DNA of 64,000 bases, taken from the NCBI GenBank assembly GCA_964527995.1, contig CAZGRP010000002.1:1-64000 (forward strand). The letters are read 5' to 3'. The notes under the pieces are model-generated. The model had not been told where the DNA came from and searched no databases. It worked only from the letters and a program-made list of their open reading frames with translations. The position numbers and the translations under genes are program-made. Position 1 is the first letter of the stretch. Each line of letters opens with the position of its first letter. Shown piece by piece: positions 26,626 to 36,102 of this stretch. Origin of the DNA: CAZGRP01 sp964527995 (GTDB lineage Bacteria; Zhuqueibacterota; Zhuqueibacteria; Oceanimicrobiales; CAZGRP01).

Positions 26626-27240
26626 ATGATGTCCAGGCCGAATCAACTCACCCTGCTGCGAATGGTCTTGACTCCGGTGTTTCTGGTTACGTTTCTATCG
26701 GAGTCGCTGTTCTACAAGTACGTGTCGGTGGCGCTTTTCTTCGTCGCTTCGCTCACCGATTGGTACGACGGCTACATGGCGAGGAAATCGGGTAAGACCA
26801 CGCTTTGGGGCAAGTTCCTCGACCCGCTGGCGGACAAGGTTCTGACCATCACGGCTCTGGTGGCCTTCGGAGTGCTGGGCAAAATCGCCTGGTGGATGGT
26901 GTGGGTGATCGCGCTGCGCGACATCCTGATCACGGCGCTGCGCTCCTACGCCATGCTGAAAGGCACCCCCATGGTGACCAGTAACCTGGCCAAGTGGAAG
27001 ACCGCCTTGCAGATGAGCGCCATCTATCTGATCCTTCTCTACATCCTTGTCGAACAGGGCAGCCAGGGCAGCGCGTTCGTGCATTTTGTAGAATCCCACG
27101 CGATCGTTTATAATCTGATGTTCTTCATCACCCTCTTCAGCGCAGCAACCGGCCTCCACTACCTGGTCGACAATCGTGGCTATCTCAAAACCATTGCCCT
27201 GGCCTTCTACCGGGCCGTCGTCCCGACGAATATCCGCTGA
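26626..27240 (+). CDS. pgsA: CDP-diacylglycerol-glycerol-3-phosphate phosphatidyltransferase
   Basis: A roughly 204-residue inner-membrane enzyme forming phosphatidylglycerophosphate from CDP-diacylglycerol. The CDP-alcohol phosphotransferase signature DG-x2-AR-x8-G-x3-D-x3-D is complete (DGYMARKSGKTTLWGKFLDP...D). Several hydrophobic helices are present. The start is uncertain: ATG at 26626 or 26629 gives the usual SRPNQLTLLRM opening, while an upstream GTG at 26593 would add 11 residues. Its stop overlaps the pgpA start (TGATG), implying coupled translation of consecutive pathway steps. Confidence 0.93.
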   Translation: MMSRPNQLTLLRMVLTPVFLVTFLSESLFYKYVSVALFFVASLTDWYDGYMARKSGKTTLWGKFLDPLADKVLTITALVAFGVLGKIAWWMVWVIALRDILITALRSYAMLKGTPMVTSNLAKWKTALQMSAIYLILLYILVEQGSQGSAFVHFVESHAIVYNLMFFITLFSAATGLHYLVDNRGYLKTIALAFYRAVVPTNIR

Positions 27241-27683
27241 TGCGCCACCTGATTCGCTTTCTTGCCACCTTCGGCTACAGCGGCCTTACTCCAAAGGCCC
27301 CGGGGACGGCGGGCAGCGTGGTGGCTGCAACCATCTATTTGCTTCTTCCTCCGATATCCCATCTGGGGTTTGCGATTGCGACGCTGGCGATTTTTGCCGT
27401 TGCCGTGTGGTCCGCCGGCGAGATGGAAAAGTGGCATGGGCATGACGCCCAAATCATCGTGATCGATGAGGCGGTTGGTTTCCTGGTGGCGATCTCCTTC
27501 CTCCCGAAAACCGCGCCGGTGATCGTCGCCGGCCTGCTTCTCTTCCGGCTGTTCGATGTCCTCAAGCCGTTCCCCGTCGATGCCAGTCAACGGTGGCCGG
27601 GGGGCTGGGGTGTCGTCATGGACGATGTGCTCGCCGGGATCTACGCCAACCTGGCCGTGCGGGCGCTGCTTTTGTTCTTCTGA
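27240..27683 (+). CDS. pgpA: Phosphatidylglycerophosphatase A
   Basis: A 147-residue membrane enzyme that dephosphorylates phosphatidylglycerophosphate, the product of the preceding gene. Typical PgpA features are FGYSGLTPKAPGTAGS near the N-terminus, the acidic motif VIDEAVGF, FRLFDVLKPFP, and GGWGVVMDDVLAGIYAN with hydrophobic helices between. The ATG shares its A with the pgsA stop codon. Confidence 0.94.
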   Translation: MRHLIRFLATFGYSGLTPKAPGTAGSVVAATIYLLLPPISHLGFAIATLAIFAVAVWSAGEMEKWHGHDAQIIVIDEAVGFLVAISFLPKTAPVIVAGLLLFRLFDVLKPFPVDASQRWPGGWGVVMDDVLAGIYANLAVRALLLFF

Positions 27684-27745
27684 ATTCGAGTCGAGGTGAC
27701 CGGCATTCGCATCCAATGGATCAAGAAGGGTTCGTGGGTTCGGCG

Positions 27746-28984
27746 ATGAAGTGCGAGCTTCTTACGATCGGGGATGAACTCCTCATCGGGCAGACGGTGA
27801 ACACCAACGCCGCCTGGATAGCGGCAAGGCTAAGCGCCATCGGCGTGGAAGTGCGCTGGGTGACGACGGTGGGCGACGACGCCGGGGAGCTGCGCCAGGC
27901 CCTGGAGATCGCGTTGCGGCGAGCCGACGTGGTGATTACCACCGGCGGCCTCGGGCCCACCCATGACGACATCACGAAGGAGGTCATGACAGACTACTTC
28001 GGGGGCGGCCTCGTCGTCCGTGCCGAGATCCTGGAGAGGATCCGTAAGGCCTTCGACCGGCGCGGATGGCAGATGCCGGCAGTGAACGAAGAGCAGGCGA
28101 AGGTTCCTGAGCGGGCCGAAATCATCTCCAATCCCGTTGGCAGCGCTCCCGGTTTCATCTTCCGGCGCGAGGGTAAGCTGTGTGTGGTGCTCCCGGGCGT
28201 GCCGGCGGAGATGAAGGCGATGATGACGGAAACTGTGCTGCCGCTGCTCGAGAAATCAGCCGGCCGGCGTCACATCCTTTTCCGGACGCTGCACACCACC
28301 GGCATTCCCGAATCCTCGCTGTACGAGCGCATCGGCGATGTGGGGGCGATCCGTCATCTGGTGAAGGTGGCCTTTCTTCCCACCTCCACGGGGGTCGATA
28401 TCCGTCTGACGGCCATGGCCGACAGCTTGCAGGAGACACAACGGCGTATTGCGGAGGCCGAGGCCTGGATCAGGCCTCGTATCGGCGACAGGCTTTGGGG
28501 CGCGGACGATGATACACTGGAGGGCGTGGTGGCGGAGCTTCTCTTCCAACGCAAGAAGACGATCGCCGTGGCCGAGTCGTGTACCGGCGGGCTTCTGGCT
28601 CACCGACTGACCAACATCTCCGGAAGTTCGAACTATTTCGACAGAGGTCTGGTTACCTACAGCAACCGTGCGAAAATCGAGCTTCTGGGCGTGGCCGAGG
28701 AAGTGATCGCCACCCACGGCGCCGTCAGCGCCGAGACTGCCGAGGCCATGGCGCAGGGAGTTCGCCGGCGCAGCGGCACTGATTACGGCCTCTCCACCAC
28801 GGGGATTGCCGGCCCGACCGGCGGCACGGCCCAGAAACCGGTCGGATTGATCTACATCGGCATCGCCGGCCCGGAAGGCACAGAGGTCGAAAGGCACATC
28901 TTCTCCAAGGATCGATTGCTGAACAAGAAACGCGGCGCCCAGGCGGCTCTGGATCTGCTGCGCCGATGGCTGCTCCGGGGCTAA
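27746..28984 (+). CDS. cinA: CinA family protein (nicotinamide-nucleotide amidase)
   Basis: A 412-residue two-domain protein. The N-terminal molybdopterin-binding-like (COG1058) domain has IGDELLIGQTVNTNAAWIA and TTGGLGPTHDDITKE. The C-terminal PncC domain has AESCTGGLLAHRLTNISGSS, NRAKIELLGV and STTGIAGPTGG; known members deamidate NMN in NAD salvage. The ATG at 27746 gives the family start MKCELLTIGDELL; an in-frame ATG at 27716 is possible. It begins the cinA-thpR-recA order also seen in Deinococcus. Confidence 0.94.
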   Translation: MKCELLTIGDELLIGQTVNTNAAWIAARLSAIGVEVRWVTTVGDDAGELRQALEIALRRADVVITTGGLGPTHDDITKEVMTDYFGGGLVVRAEILERIRKAFDRRGWQMPAVNEEQAKVPERAEIISNPVGSAPGFIFRREGKLCVVLPGVPAEMKAMMTETVLPLLEKSAGRRHILFRTLHTTGIPESSLYERIGDVGAIRHLVKVAFLPTSTGVDIRLTAMADSLQETQRRIAEAEAWIRPRIGDRLWGADDDTLEGVVAELLFQRKKTIAVAESCTGGLLAHRLTNISGSSNYFDRGLVTYSNRAKIELLGVAEEVIATHGAVSAETAEAMAQGVRRRSGTDYGLSTTGIAGPTGGTAQKPVGLIYIGIAGPEGTEVERHIFSKDRLLNKKRGAQAALDLLRRWLLRG

Positions 28985-29001
28985 ATTTTCATTTGGAGAA
29001 C

Positions 29002-29571
29002 ATGGCAAAAGTTCGTACATTTATTGCGGTTGAGATTGGTGAAGAGGTCCGCGCCCGGATCTCAGAGTTCCAGGAAAAACTGAAACGAGAACCCGGCAGG
29101 GTCAGTTGGTCGAAGCCTGAAAACATCCATCTGACCCTCAAGTTTTTAGGCGAAGTCGAGGAGACCGAAATCCCGCAAATCGTGGAGGCAGTCCAGCGAG
29201 CGATTGCAGGGACGGCGTCTTTCGATGTGAAGGTCGAGTCGAGCGGGGGATTCCCAAGTCTACGCCGGCCACGCGTGCTGTGGGTCGGCTGCCGCGACCA
29301 AGGCGGCCGCCTCTGCCAGTTGGCCGAACGGATCGAGACGGAGTTGGCCAAGATCGGCTACCCGCGCGAGAAGCGGAAGTTCTCTCCGCATTTGACCATT
29401 GGCCGGCCGAAGTCGCCTTTCGTGGAGAAGATTTCGCAGAGGATGGAGCAAACGGAGTTTGTCGGCGGCACCATGCCAGTGCGCGAAGTGGTGGTCATGA
29501 AGAGCCAACTGCATCCCAAGGGGGCCATCTACACGCCGTTGGCGCGCGTCGCACTCGAAGAAGGGCGCTAA
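29002..29571 (+). CDS. thpR: RNA 2',3'-cyclic phosphodiesterase
   Basis: A 189-residue member of the 2H phosphoesterase (LigT) family, which opens 2',3'-cyclic phosphate ends of RNA. Both catalytic HxT motifs are present: HLTLKFLG near residue 47 and HLTIGRPK near residue 130. FIAVEI at the N-terminus is typical. TTTGGAGAA lies just before the ATG. It sits between cinA and recA, ending 15 bp before recA. Confidence 0.93.
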   Translation: MAKVRTFIAVEIGEEVRARISEFQEKLKREPGRVSWSKPENIHLTLKFLGEVEETEIPQIVEAVQRAIAGTASFDVKVESSGGFPSLRRPRVLWVGCRDQGGRLCQLAERIETELAKIGYPREKRKFSPHLTIGRPKSPFVEKISQRMEQTEFVGGTMPVREVVVMKSQLHPKGAIYTPLARVALEEGR

Positions 29572-29586
29572 ACGGAGGGAGAGTCC

Positions 29587-30663
29587 ATGGCGAACGATCG
29601 AAACGAGAAGTTGCGGGCGCTGGAGCTGGCGATTACCCAGGTCGAGCGCCAGTACGGCAAGGGCGCCATCATGCGCCTGGGTGATGACCGCATCATGACG
29701 CCGATCGGCTTTATTCCGACGGGCTCGATTTCGTTGGATGCGGCTCTCGGCATCGGTGGGCTGCCGCGCGGCCGGATTGTCGAAATCTTCGGTCCGGAAT
29801 CCTCGGGGAAGACGACCCTGGCGCTGCACGTTATTGCCGAGGCACAGAAGACCGAGGGTTTGGCGGCGTTTGTTGATGCCGAGCACGCCCTCGACGCCAA
29901 GTACGCGAAGAATCTCGGCGTCGATACCGACAACCTGTTGATCAGCCAGCCGGATACGGGCGAACAGGCGCTGGAGATTACCGAAACGCTGGTGCGCAGC
30001 GGCGCCCTCGATGTCATCGTTGTCGATTCGGTCGCTGCCCTGGTTCCAAAAGCAGAGATCGAGGGGGAGATGGGAGACGCTCAGATGGGGCTGCAGGCAC
30101 GTCTTATGTCCCAGGCGATGCGCAAGCTTGCCGGCGCCATCAGCAAGTCCAACACCTGCGTCATCTTCATCAACCAGATCCGCGAGAAGATCGGCGTGAT
30201 GTTCGGCAACCCGGAGACCACCACCGGCGGGCGCGCCCTCAAATTCTATGCCACCGTACGGCTGGACATTCGTCGTATCGCCTCGATCAAGAGCGCCGAC
30301 CAGGTGATCGGCAATCGCACCAAAGTGAAGGTGGTGAAGAACAAGGTGGCTCCGCCCTTCCGCGAGGCGGAATTCGACATCATGTACGGCACTGGGATTT
30401 CTCGTGAGGGCGATCTTCTTGACCTGGCCGTTCAACATGACATCGTGGAGAAGTCTGGCACGTGGTTTTCGTACGGTGACGAACGTCTTGGCCAGGGGCG
30501 CGAAAATGTGAAACGCTACCTCGCCGAGAATCCAGAGCTGTGCCACAAGATCGAAGTACAGGTACGCGAGACCTTGGGCCTGCTTGCCGAGTCGGGGAAT
30601 GGCAAAGGCGCGGCCGAAGGAGCGGTCACCACGAAAGGCCCGGCGGCGACCGCCAAGTCATAG
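29587..30663 (+). CDS. recA: Recombinase A
   Basis: A 358-residue strand-exchange ATPase. It carries Walker A GPESSGKTT, MAW-equivalent LMSQAMRKLAG, loop L1/L2 sequences (GEMGDAQMGLQARLMSQ, INQIREKIGVMFGNPETTTGG) and Walker B DVIVVDSVAALVP. Length and C-terminus are normal, ending in a short Ala/Thr/Lys-rich tail. GGAGGGAGAG precedes the ATG closely. recX follows 48 bp later. No LexA box was confidently seen upstream; transcription may come through cinA. Confidence 0.98.
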   Translation: MANDRNEKLRALELAITQVERQYGKGAIMRLGDDRIMTPIGFIPTGSISLDAALGIGGLPRGRIVEIFGPESSGKTTLALHVIAEAQKTEGLAAFVDAEHALDAKYAKNLGVDTDNLLISQPDTGEQALEITETLVRSGALDVIVVDSVAALVPKAEIEGEMGDAQMGLQARLMSQAMRKLAGAISKSNTCVIFINQIREKIGVMFGNPETTTGGRALKFYATVRLDIRRIASIKSADQVIGNRTKVKVVKNKVAPPFREAEFDIMYGTGISREGDLLDLAVQHDIVEKSGTWFSYGDERLGQGRENVKRYLAENPELCHKIEVQVRETLGLLAESGNGKGAAEGAVTTKGPAATAKS

Positions 30664-30711
30664 GGCTGCCGCAGCGGTCGCTGGCCGCCGTATCTGTGTC
30701 ATCAGTTTTGC

Positions 30712-31392
30712 TTGCCTCAGAGAAGAGCAGGTTTTGACCTGGCCTTGAAGACGATCACCAAAATCGAGGTCCAGAAGCGAAATCCGAAACGGCGATCAAT
30801 CTACGTCGATGACGTGTTCGTCGCAGGGGTCGACGCCGAGGTGGCAGCGGAGCTGGACCTGCACGAAGGGCAGGCCATCGACGACGATACCCTGCAGCGG
30901 GCTCTGTTGGCCGAGGAGAGGCGCCGCGCCACCGACTCCGCGTATCGCTACCTGGCTCGTCGCGCCCATAGCGCCCACGAGCTGAAGGTGAAGCTGCGTC
31001 GTCGCGGTTTCCCGCAGGCCATCGTCGACGAGGTGATCGACGGACTGCGCCAGCGTGGCTATGTGGACGACCTGGAATTTGCCCGCAGCTATGTCCGCAA
31101 CCGAATGGCGACCAGCCCGGTGGGAGAAATGGCCCTGCGGGCAGAGCTTCGCAAGAGAGGGGTGGCGGGCTCCGAGATCGATGCGGCAGTCGGAGAGGTG
31201 CTGTCTGAACACGACCCGGTGAAAGTGGCCAGCGAGATTGCCCGGAAGCGGCTGCGTGCCTACGGCGATCTCGATGCCGGCAAGGCAAGGCAACGGGTGG
31301 CGAACTTTCTCTTGCGCCGTGGCTTCAGCTATGAGATCGTCGGCGAGGCGTTGAGGGAAGTAATGCAGGGCACGGAACCGTCCGATGCGTGA
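30712..31392 (+). CDS. recX: Regulatory protein RecX
   Basis: A protein of about 215-226 residues that modulates RecA filaments. It contains the three-helix repeats of the family: AYRYLARRAHSAHELKVKLRRRGFP, VIDGLRQRGYVDDLEFARSYVRNR and a third near the C-terminus (KARQRVANFLLRRGFSYEIVGEAL). No ATG is available at the N-terminus. TTG at 30712 or a later TTG at 30745 are candidate starts and neither has a strong ribosome site, so the 5' end is uncertain. The stop overlaps the start of the next gene by 8 bp. Confidence 0.9.
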   Translation: MPQRRAGFDLALKTITKIEVQKRNPKRRSIYVDDVFVAGVDAEVAAELDLHEGQAIDDDTLQRALLAEERRRATDSAYRYLARRAHSAHELKVKLRRRGFPQAIVDEVIDGLRQRGYVDDLEFARSYVRNRMATSPVGEMALRAELRKRGVAGSEIDAAVGEVLSEHDPVKVASEIARKRLRAYGDLDAGKARQRVANFLLRRGFSYEIVGEALREVMQGTEPSDA

Positions 31393-32578
31393 CTCCGAAC
31401 TTCGAAAAATGGGACCTTCGACGCGGGCGGTACATGCCGGGCAGGACATCGATCTGACCGGCGTCCGGTCGCATGTCGTGCCGATCTACCAGACCGTCAA
31501 CTTCAACTACACAGATGCCGAAGAAGGGCTGGCCATCTTCACCGGCCGGAAGCCCGGCTACATCTACTCGCGCGACAGCAACCCCACCATCGATGCCGTC
31601 AACCTTATCGTCGCCAACCTCGAGAATGCCGAGGCGGCGGAGTCGTTCGGCTCGGGAATGGCGGCCATTTCCACTGTTTTCATGATGCTGACGGAGCCGG
31701 GCCAGAGGGTTGTCGCCTCTGAGTCGATCTACGGTGGTACGATCGACTTCTTGCGCCGCAATCTCGTGCCTATGGGGAGAGAGGTTGTCTTCGTCGACAT
31801 TACCGACCTGGAGGCTGTCCGGCAGGTGGTGACTCCTGAGACCTCCGTGCTCTACGCCGAACCGTTGAGCAATCCGACGCTGGCCGTGGCCGATATCCCC
31901 GCACTGGCCGACATCGCCCACAGCGTCGATGCCCGGCTGGTGGTCGACAACACGTTTACGCCACCACCCATCTTTCAGCCGCTCAAATGGGGGGCCGATG
32001 TGGTCGTGCACAGTGCCACGAAGTACCTCGGCGGCCACGGCGACCTCACCGCCGGCATCGTCCTGGGCCGCGGATCGTTCATCGAAGAGATGCACCCGAC
32101 CGTTAAGAATCTGGGCAACATCTTGCATCCGTTCACGGCATGGCTGCTTATCCGGGGCATCCGCACACTCGGCGTACGCGTCGAACGCCACTGCAGCAAC
32201 GCCATGGCCATCGCCCACTTCCTGGACGAGCATCCCAAAGTGGAGCGGGTCTACTACCCCGGCCTGGAGAGCCATCCGCAACACGTGCTGGCAGAGCGAC
32301 TTTTCAACGGATTCGGCGGCATGCTGAGTTTCGAAGTGAAAGGCGGGTTCGCAGCCGGCCGTGCGGTGATGTCGGCGGTCCGCGTTTGCAGTTTCACCGT
32401 CAGCCTGGGTGAGGTTGATACGTTGATCATTCATCCGGCATCGACATCGCACGTCAGCCTTTCGCCCGAGGAGCGGGCCAGGATCGGCATTAGTGATGGA
32501 CTGATCCGCCTTTCCGTCGGGATCGAGGATGTTGACGACTTGATTGCCGATCTGGAGCAGGCTCTGGCCGAAGCTTAG
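31385..32578 (+). CDS. Cys/Met metabolism PLP-dependent enzyme (gamma-lyase/synthase family)
   Basis: A 397-residue pyridoxal-phosphate enzyme of the trans-sulfuration family. Visible motifs are STRAVHAGQ, YSRDSNPT, FGSGMAAIS (phosphate binding), YAEPLSNPTLAVADI, VVDNTF, and the PLP-lysine motif HSATKYLGGHGD near residue 215. The C-terminal SLGEVDTLIIHPASTSH is typical of methionine gamma-lyase, cystathionine gamma-lyase/synthase and homocysteine synthase; sequence alone does not settle which. It overlaps recX by 8 bp, so it is co-translated with a DNA-repair gene without obvious functional link. Confidence 0.88.
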   Translation: MRDSELRKMGPSTRAVHAGQDIDLTGVRSHVVPIYQTVNFNYTDAEEGLAIFTGRKPGYIYSRDSNPTIDAVNLIVANLENAEAAESFGSGMAAISTVFMMLTEPGQRVVASESIYGGTIDFLRRNLVPMGREVVFVDITDLEAVRQVVTPETSVLYAEPLSNPTLAVADIPALADIAHSVDARLVVDNTFTPPPIFQPLKWGADVVVHSATKYLGGHGDLTAGIVLGRGSFIEEMHPTVKNLGNILHPFTAWLLIRGIRTLGVRVERHCSNAMAIAHFLDEHPKVERVYYPGLESHPQHVLAERLFNGFGGMLSFEVKGGFAAGRAVMSAVRVCSFTVSLGEVDTLIIHPASTSHVSLSPEERARIGISDGLIRLSVGIEDVDDLIADLEQALAEA

Positions 32579-32601
32579 GTTTCGATCTCGTCCGGATGGC
32601 C

Positions 32602-32620
32602 GTCGCTTCCGAAAAGCGAC
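32602..32620 (+). other. Short hairpin between PLP-enzyme gene and alaS
   Basis: GTCGCTT, five-base loop, AAGCGAC: a perfect 7-bp stem in the 87-bp gap. No T tract follows directly, so a terminator role is doubtful. Confidence 0.3.
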
Positions 32621-32665
32621 CGCCGCCTGCGCCGATAAAAAAGCAGGAACGCGAAGCAGACAACG

Positions 32666-35332
32666 ATGAAACGTTCAACATTGACAGCCAGCGAGATCCG
32701 AAGTTCTTTTCTCGACTTTTTCCGCAGCAAGGACCACGAGATCGTGCCCAGTGCCCCCGTGGTGCCGTACGATGACCCGACCTTGCTTTTTACCAACGCC
32801 GGAATGAACCAGTTCAAGAACGTCTTTCTCGGACTGGAGACGCGGGCGTACAAGCGGGCTGCGGACACGCAAAAATGCATCCGCGTCAGCGGCAAGCACA
32901 ACGACCTCGAAGAAGTGGGATTCGACACCTACCATCACACGTTCTTCGAGATGCTCGGTAACTGGTCCTTCGGTGACTATTTCAAGAAGGAAGCCATCGA
33001 GTGGGCCTGGGAGTTGCTCACCCAGGTATGGGGCATTCCGGGCGATCGCCTCTACGCCACGGTGTTCGAGGGCGATGCGGCCGAGAACCTCGATCCGGAC
33101 GAAGAGTCAGCCACCCTGTGGCCCGAGGTCACGGGCATCACAGCGGACAGAGTGCTGCGATTTGGCAAGAAGGACAACTTCTGGGAGATGGGCGACGTCG
33201 GGCCTTGCGGGCCATGTTCGGAAATTCACATCGACCTGCGCAGCGATGAGGAACGCCGCCAAACGCCGGGCCGGACTCTGGTCAATGCCGGACATCCGGG
33301 CGTCATCGAACTCTGGAACCTGGTTTTCATTCAGTTCAATCGCCGCAACGACGGCTCGCTGGAGCCGCTGCCGGCCCGCCACGTTGACACCGGCATGGGC
33401 TTTGAGCGCGTCGTGGCTGTGCTTCAGGGGAAACTCTCCAACTACGATACGGACCTTTTCCAGCCGATTATCGCCGAAGTTTCACGGCTGAGCGGCGTGG
33501 ATTACCCCGGCCCGGACGGCGGTGTCGCCCACCGGGTGATCGCCGACCATATCCGGGCGCTGACGTTCGCCATCACCGACGGTGCCATGCCCTCCAACGA
33601 GGGGCGCGGCTATGTGCTGCGGCGACTGCTGCGCCGGGCCGCTCGGTTTGGCCGCAACCTCGGGATGCACGAGCCCTTCATCTACAAACTGGTACCGGTG
33701 GTCGTCGACATCATGGGCGAGGCCTTTCCAGAACTGAAGGAGAAGCATCAGTTTGTCGCCCTGGTGCTGCAGGCTGAGGAGGAGAACTTCAACCAGACAC
33801 TCGACCGCGGCCTGGAGATCTTCGAGAGAATCGTCGACCGGCTGTCGGCGGAGGGCAAACGCCGTATTCCCGGGAAGGAAGCGTTCCGTCTCTACGACAC
33901 GTATGGCTTCCCCCTCGATCTTACCCAGCTCATGGCTCGCGAACGTGGCTACACCGTGGACGAGGAGGGTTTCCAGAAGGCGATGGCCGAACAGCGGCGA
34001 AAGTCCCGTGAGGCCGGCAAATTCGAATACGAGGCCGAGCTGGAACCGGACCGCTGGAAGGCGCTGACCGAAGGCCCGGATTCGGAATTCCTCGGGTATA
34101 CCGAGCTGGAGAGCGAAAGCGTCATCCGCCGCGTTCACGAGGAAGATGGCCAGATTTTCGTAACCCTCGACCGCACACCGTTCTACGGCGAAGCTGGCGG
34201 CCAGGTGGGGGATGTCGGCGAGATCGTCGGTACCGAGTTTCGCATCCAGGTCACAAACACATTTCGTGTCGGCAACAACATCATCCATGTTGGCAAACTC
34301 GAAGGCGAGCTGGGTGACCCGAAGGTCGTAGCCCGCGTGGATGCGGTCCGCCGGCAGTCGACGGCGCGCAACCACACCTCGACCCATCTGCTCCACAAGG
34401 CCCTGCGTGAGACACTTGGCACCCACGTCGTCCAGGCAGGTTCGCTGGTCGCTCCAGATCGACTGCGCTTCGATGTCACCCACTTCCAGAAGATTACGCC
34501 GGAAGAGCTGGATGCGATCGAGGAGCGAGTCAACGAGAGAATTCGCGCCGATCTGCCGGTTGAGTGGTTTTACACCAGTTTCGTGAAGGCACGCGAGATG
34601 GGCGCCATGGCCATCTTCGAGGAAAAATACGGCGAGACCGTGCGGGTAGTCAAGGTGGGCGACTACAGCATGGAACTTTGTGGTGGCACCCATGTCAGGC
34701 ACACCGGCGAGATCGGCTATTTCCGCATCGTCTCGGAAAGCAGCGCTGCAGCCGGAATCCGCCGTCTCGAGGCCGTCACAGGGGATGTCTCCGATCGCCT
34801 GCTTCGCCGCGAACACCACGTGCTGGCCGAGTTACAAGAACTGCTCAATTGCCACGAACAGGAAGTGATCGACCGCATCGAACATCTGCTGCGGGAACTG
34901 AAGCGCCTGCAGAGGGAGTTGCGCAACGCTCACCTGAAACTGGCGCAGAGTCAGATCGCCCGCCTGGTCGCCGAGGCCATGCAAGTCGACAGCTTCCGTG
35001 TGGTGTCGTCGCGGGTGGAGATCGCCGATATCGATGAGCTGAAGGCGGTCAGCGATGCCCTGCGGTCGAAGCTGGGGTCCGGCGTCGGCGTGCTCGGGGC
35101 TATTCTGGACGGCAAGGCCTCGTTCGTTTGCGTGGTAACCGACGATCTGATCCGCCGCTACAATTTGAGGGCCGGGGACATCGTCCGCCGGGTGGCCGAG
35201 GTTGCCGGAGGGAGCGGTGGCGGAAGGCCGCATATGGCGTTGGCCGGGGGCAAAGAGACCGACAAGCTGGAGGCGGCGCTTTCGAAGGTGGGTGACATCG
35301 TCAAGAAGCTGATGGAAGGCCGCGGCTCGTGA
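32666..35332 (+). CDS. alaS: Alanyl-tRNA synthetase
   Basis: An 888-residue class II synthetase with an editing domain. The catalytic core is clear (FLDFFRSKDHEIVPSAPVVP, DPTLLFTNAGMNQFK, KCIRVSGKHNDLE). The editing site has HTSTHLLHKAL and CGGTHVRHTGEIG, supplying the zinc-binding His/Cys. The C-terminal oligomerisation (C-Ala) domain ends with the Gly-rich AGGSGGGRPHMALAGG. Length is normal. The stop codon overlaps the next start as GTGA. Confidence 0.98.
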   Translation: MKRSTLTASEIRSSFLDFFRSKDHEIVPSAPVVPYDDPTLLFTNAGMNQFKNVFLGLETRAYKRAADTQKCIRVSGKHNDLEEVGFDTYHHTFFEMLGNWSFGDYFKKEAIEWAWELLTQVWGIPGDRLYATVFEGDAAENLDPDEESATLWPEVTGITADRVLRFGKKDNFWEMGDVGPCGPCSEIHIDLRSDEERRQTPGRTLVNAGHPGVIELWNLVFIQFNRRNDGSLEPLPARHVDTGMGFERVVAVLQGKLSNYDTDLFQPIIAEVSRLSGVDYPGPDGGVAHRVIADHIRALTFAITDGAMPSNEGRGYVLRRLLRRAARFGRNLGMHEPFIYKLVPVVVDIMGEAFPELKEKHQFVALVLQAEEENFNQTLDRGLEIFERIVDRLSAEGKRRIPGKEAFRLYDTYGFPLDLTQLMARERGYTVDEEGFQKAMAEQRRKSREAGKFEYEAELEPDRWKALTEGPDSEFLGYTELESESVIRRVHEEDGQIFVTLDRTPFYGEAGGQVGDVGEIVGTEFRIQVTNTFRVGNNIIHVGKLEGELGDPKVVARVDAVRRQSTARNHTSTHLLHKALRETLGTHVVQAGSLVAPDRLRFDVTHFQKITPEELDAIEERVNERIRADLPVEWFYTSFVKAREMGAMAIFEEKYGETVRVVKVGDYSMELCGGTHVRHTGEIGYFRIVSESSAAAGIRRLEAVTGDVSDRLLRREHHVLAELQELLNCHEQEVIDRIEHLLRELKRLQRELRNAHLKLAQSQIARLVAEAMQVDSFRVVSSRVEIADIDELKAVSDALRSKLGSGVGVLGAILDGKASFVCVVTDDLIRRYNLRAGDIVRRVAEVAGGSGGGRPHMALAGGKETDKLEAALSKVGDIVKKLMEGRGS

Positions 35333-36102
35333 AGGTCTATCATCGTTTGCTGAAGGTTCGGCAGGATCGCGGGGCCGGGTATTTCGTCCTGCTCGATCCT
35401 GACAAATGGGCGCTGCCCGAGATGCTGGAGCTGGCCGAGGCTGTGGCAGAGGGTGGCGCCGACGCGCTGTTGATGGGGTCGAGCCTGCTCCTGTCGAGCA
35501 CCTTCGACGACATTGTGGCTGACGTGCGCGAACGTGTCGACATTCCCGTCATCATTTTCCCGGGAAGCGTGACCCAGGTCTCGCGCAACGCCGATGCCCT
35601 GCTGTTTCTGTCGCTCGTCAGCGGCCGGAATCCAAACTACATCATCGGCGAGCAGGTGAAGGCCGCGCCGGTCATCAAGGCCTTTGGGCTGGAGGTGATC
35701 GCCACCGGCTACATGTTGGTCGAATCGGGTTGTGTCACCTCAGCGGAGTTTATGAGCAACACGCGGCCGATCCCGCGCGACAAACCCGACATCGCCAAGG
35801 CGACCGCTCTGGCAGCGCAATACCTCGGTATGAAGCTGGTCTATCTCGAAGCCGGCAGTGGCGCACGCCAGCCAGTGCCCGACGAAATGATTCACGAGGT
35901 TGCCCATTACGTATCCATCCCGGTGATCGTCGGCGGCGGCATCCGGCGGCCGGAGGAGGCGCGCAGCAAGGTCGAGTCGGGGGCGGCCTTTGTTGTAACC
36001 GGCAACGTGCTCGAAAAAAAGGGGAATGCCCATCTCATCCAGGAATTTGCCGATGCCGTCCACTTCCGCAATGGAACCCCCAACCGTTCGGCGCACAGGT
36101 GA
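35329..36102 (+). CDS. Geranylgeranylglyceryl phosphate synthase family protein
   Basis: A 257-residue TIM-barrel prenyltransferase of the GGGPS/PcrB family, which links an isoprenoid diphosphate to glycerol-1-phosphate, the first committed step of archaeal-type ether lipids. Family features are YFVLLDPDK near residue 18, GGADALLMGSS, IPVIIFPGSVTQVSRNADALLFLSLVSGRNPNYIIGEQ, KLVYLEAGSGA, and the phosphate-binding end IPVIVGGGIRRPEEA. The GTG start overlaps alaS by four bases and its stop overlaps the next GTG in the same way. Such genes occur in several FCB bacteria. The donor (heptaprenyl or geranylgeranyl) cannot be told from sequence alone, and no G1P dehydrogenase or DGGGP synthase lies in the window. 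Confidence 0.88.
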   Translation: MKVYHRLLKVRQDRGAGYFVLLDPDKWALPEMLELAEAVAEGGADALLMGSSLLLSSTFDDIVADVRERVDIPVIIFPGSVTQVSRNADALLFLSLVSGRNPNYIIGEQVKAAPVIKAFGLEVIATGYMLVESGCVTSAEFMSNTRPIPRDKPDIAKATALAAQYLGMKLVYLEAGSGARQPVPDEMIHEVAHYVSIPVIVGGGIRRPEEARSKVESGAAFVVTGNVLEKKGNAHLIQEFADAVHFRNGTPNRSAHR

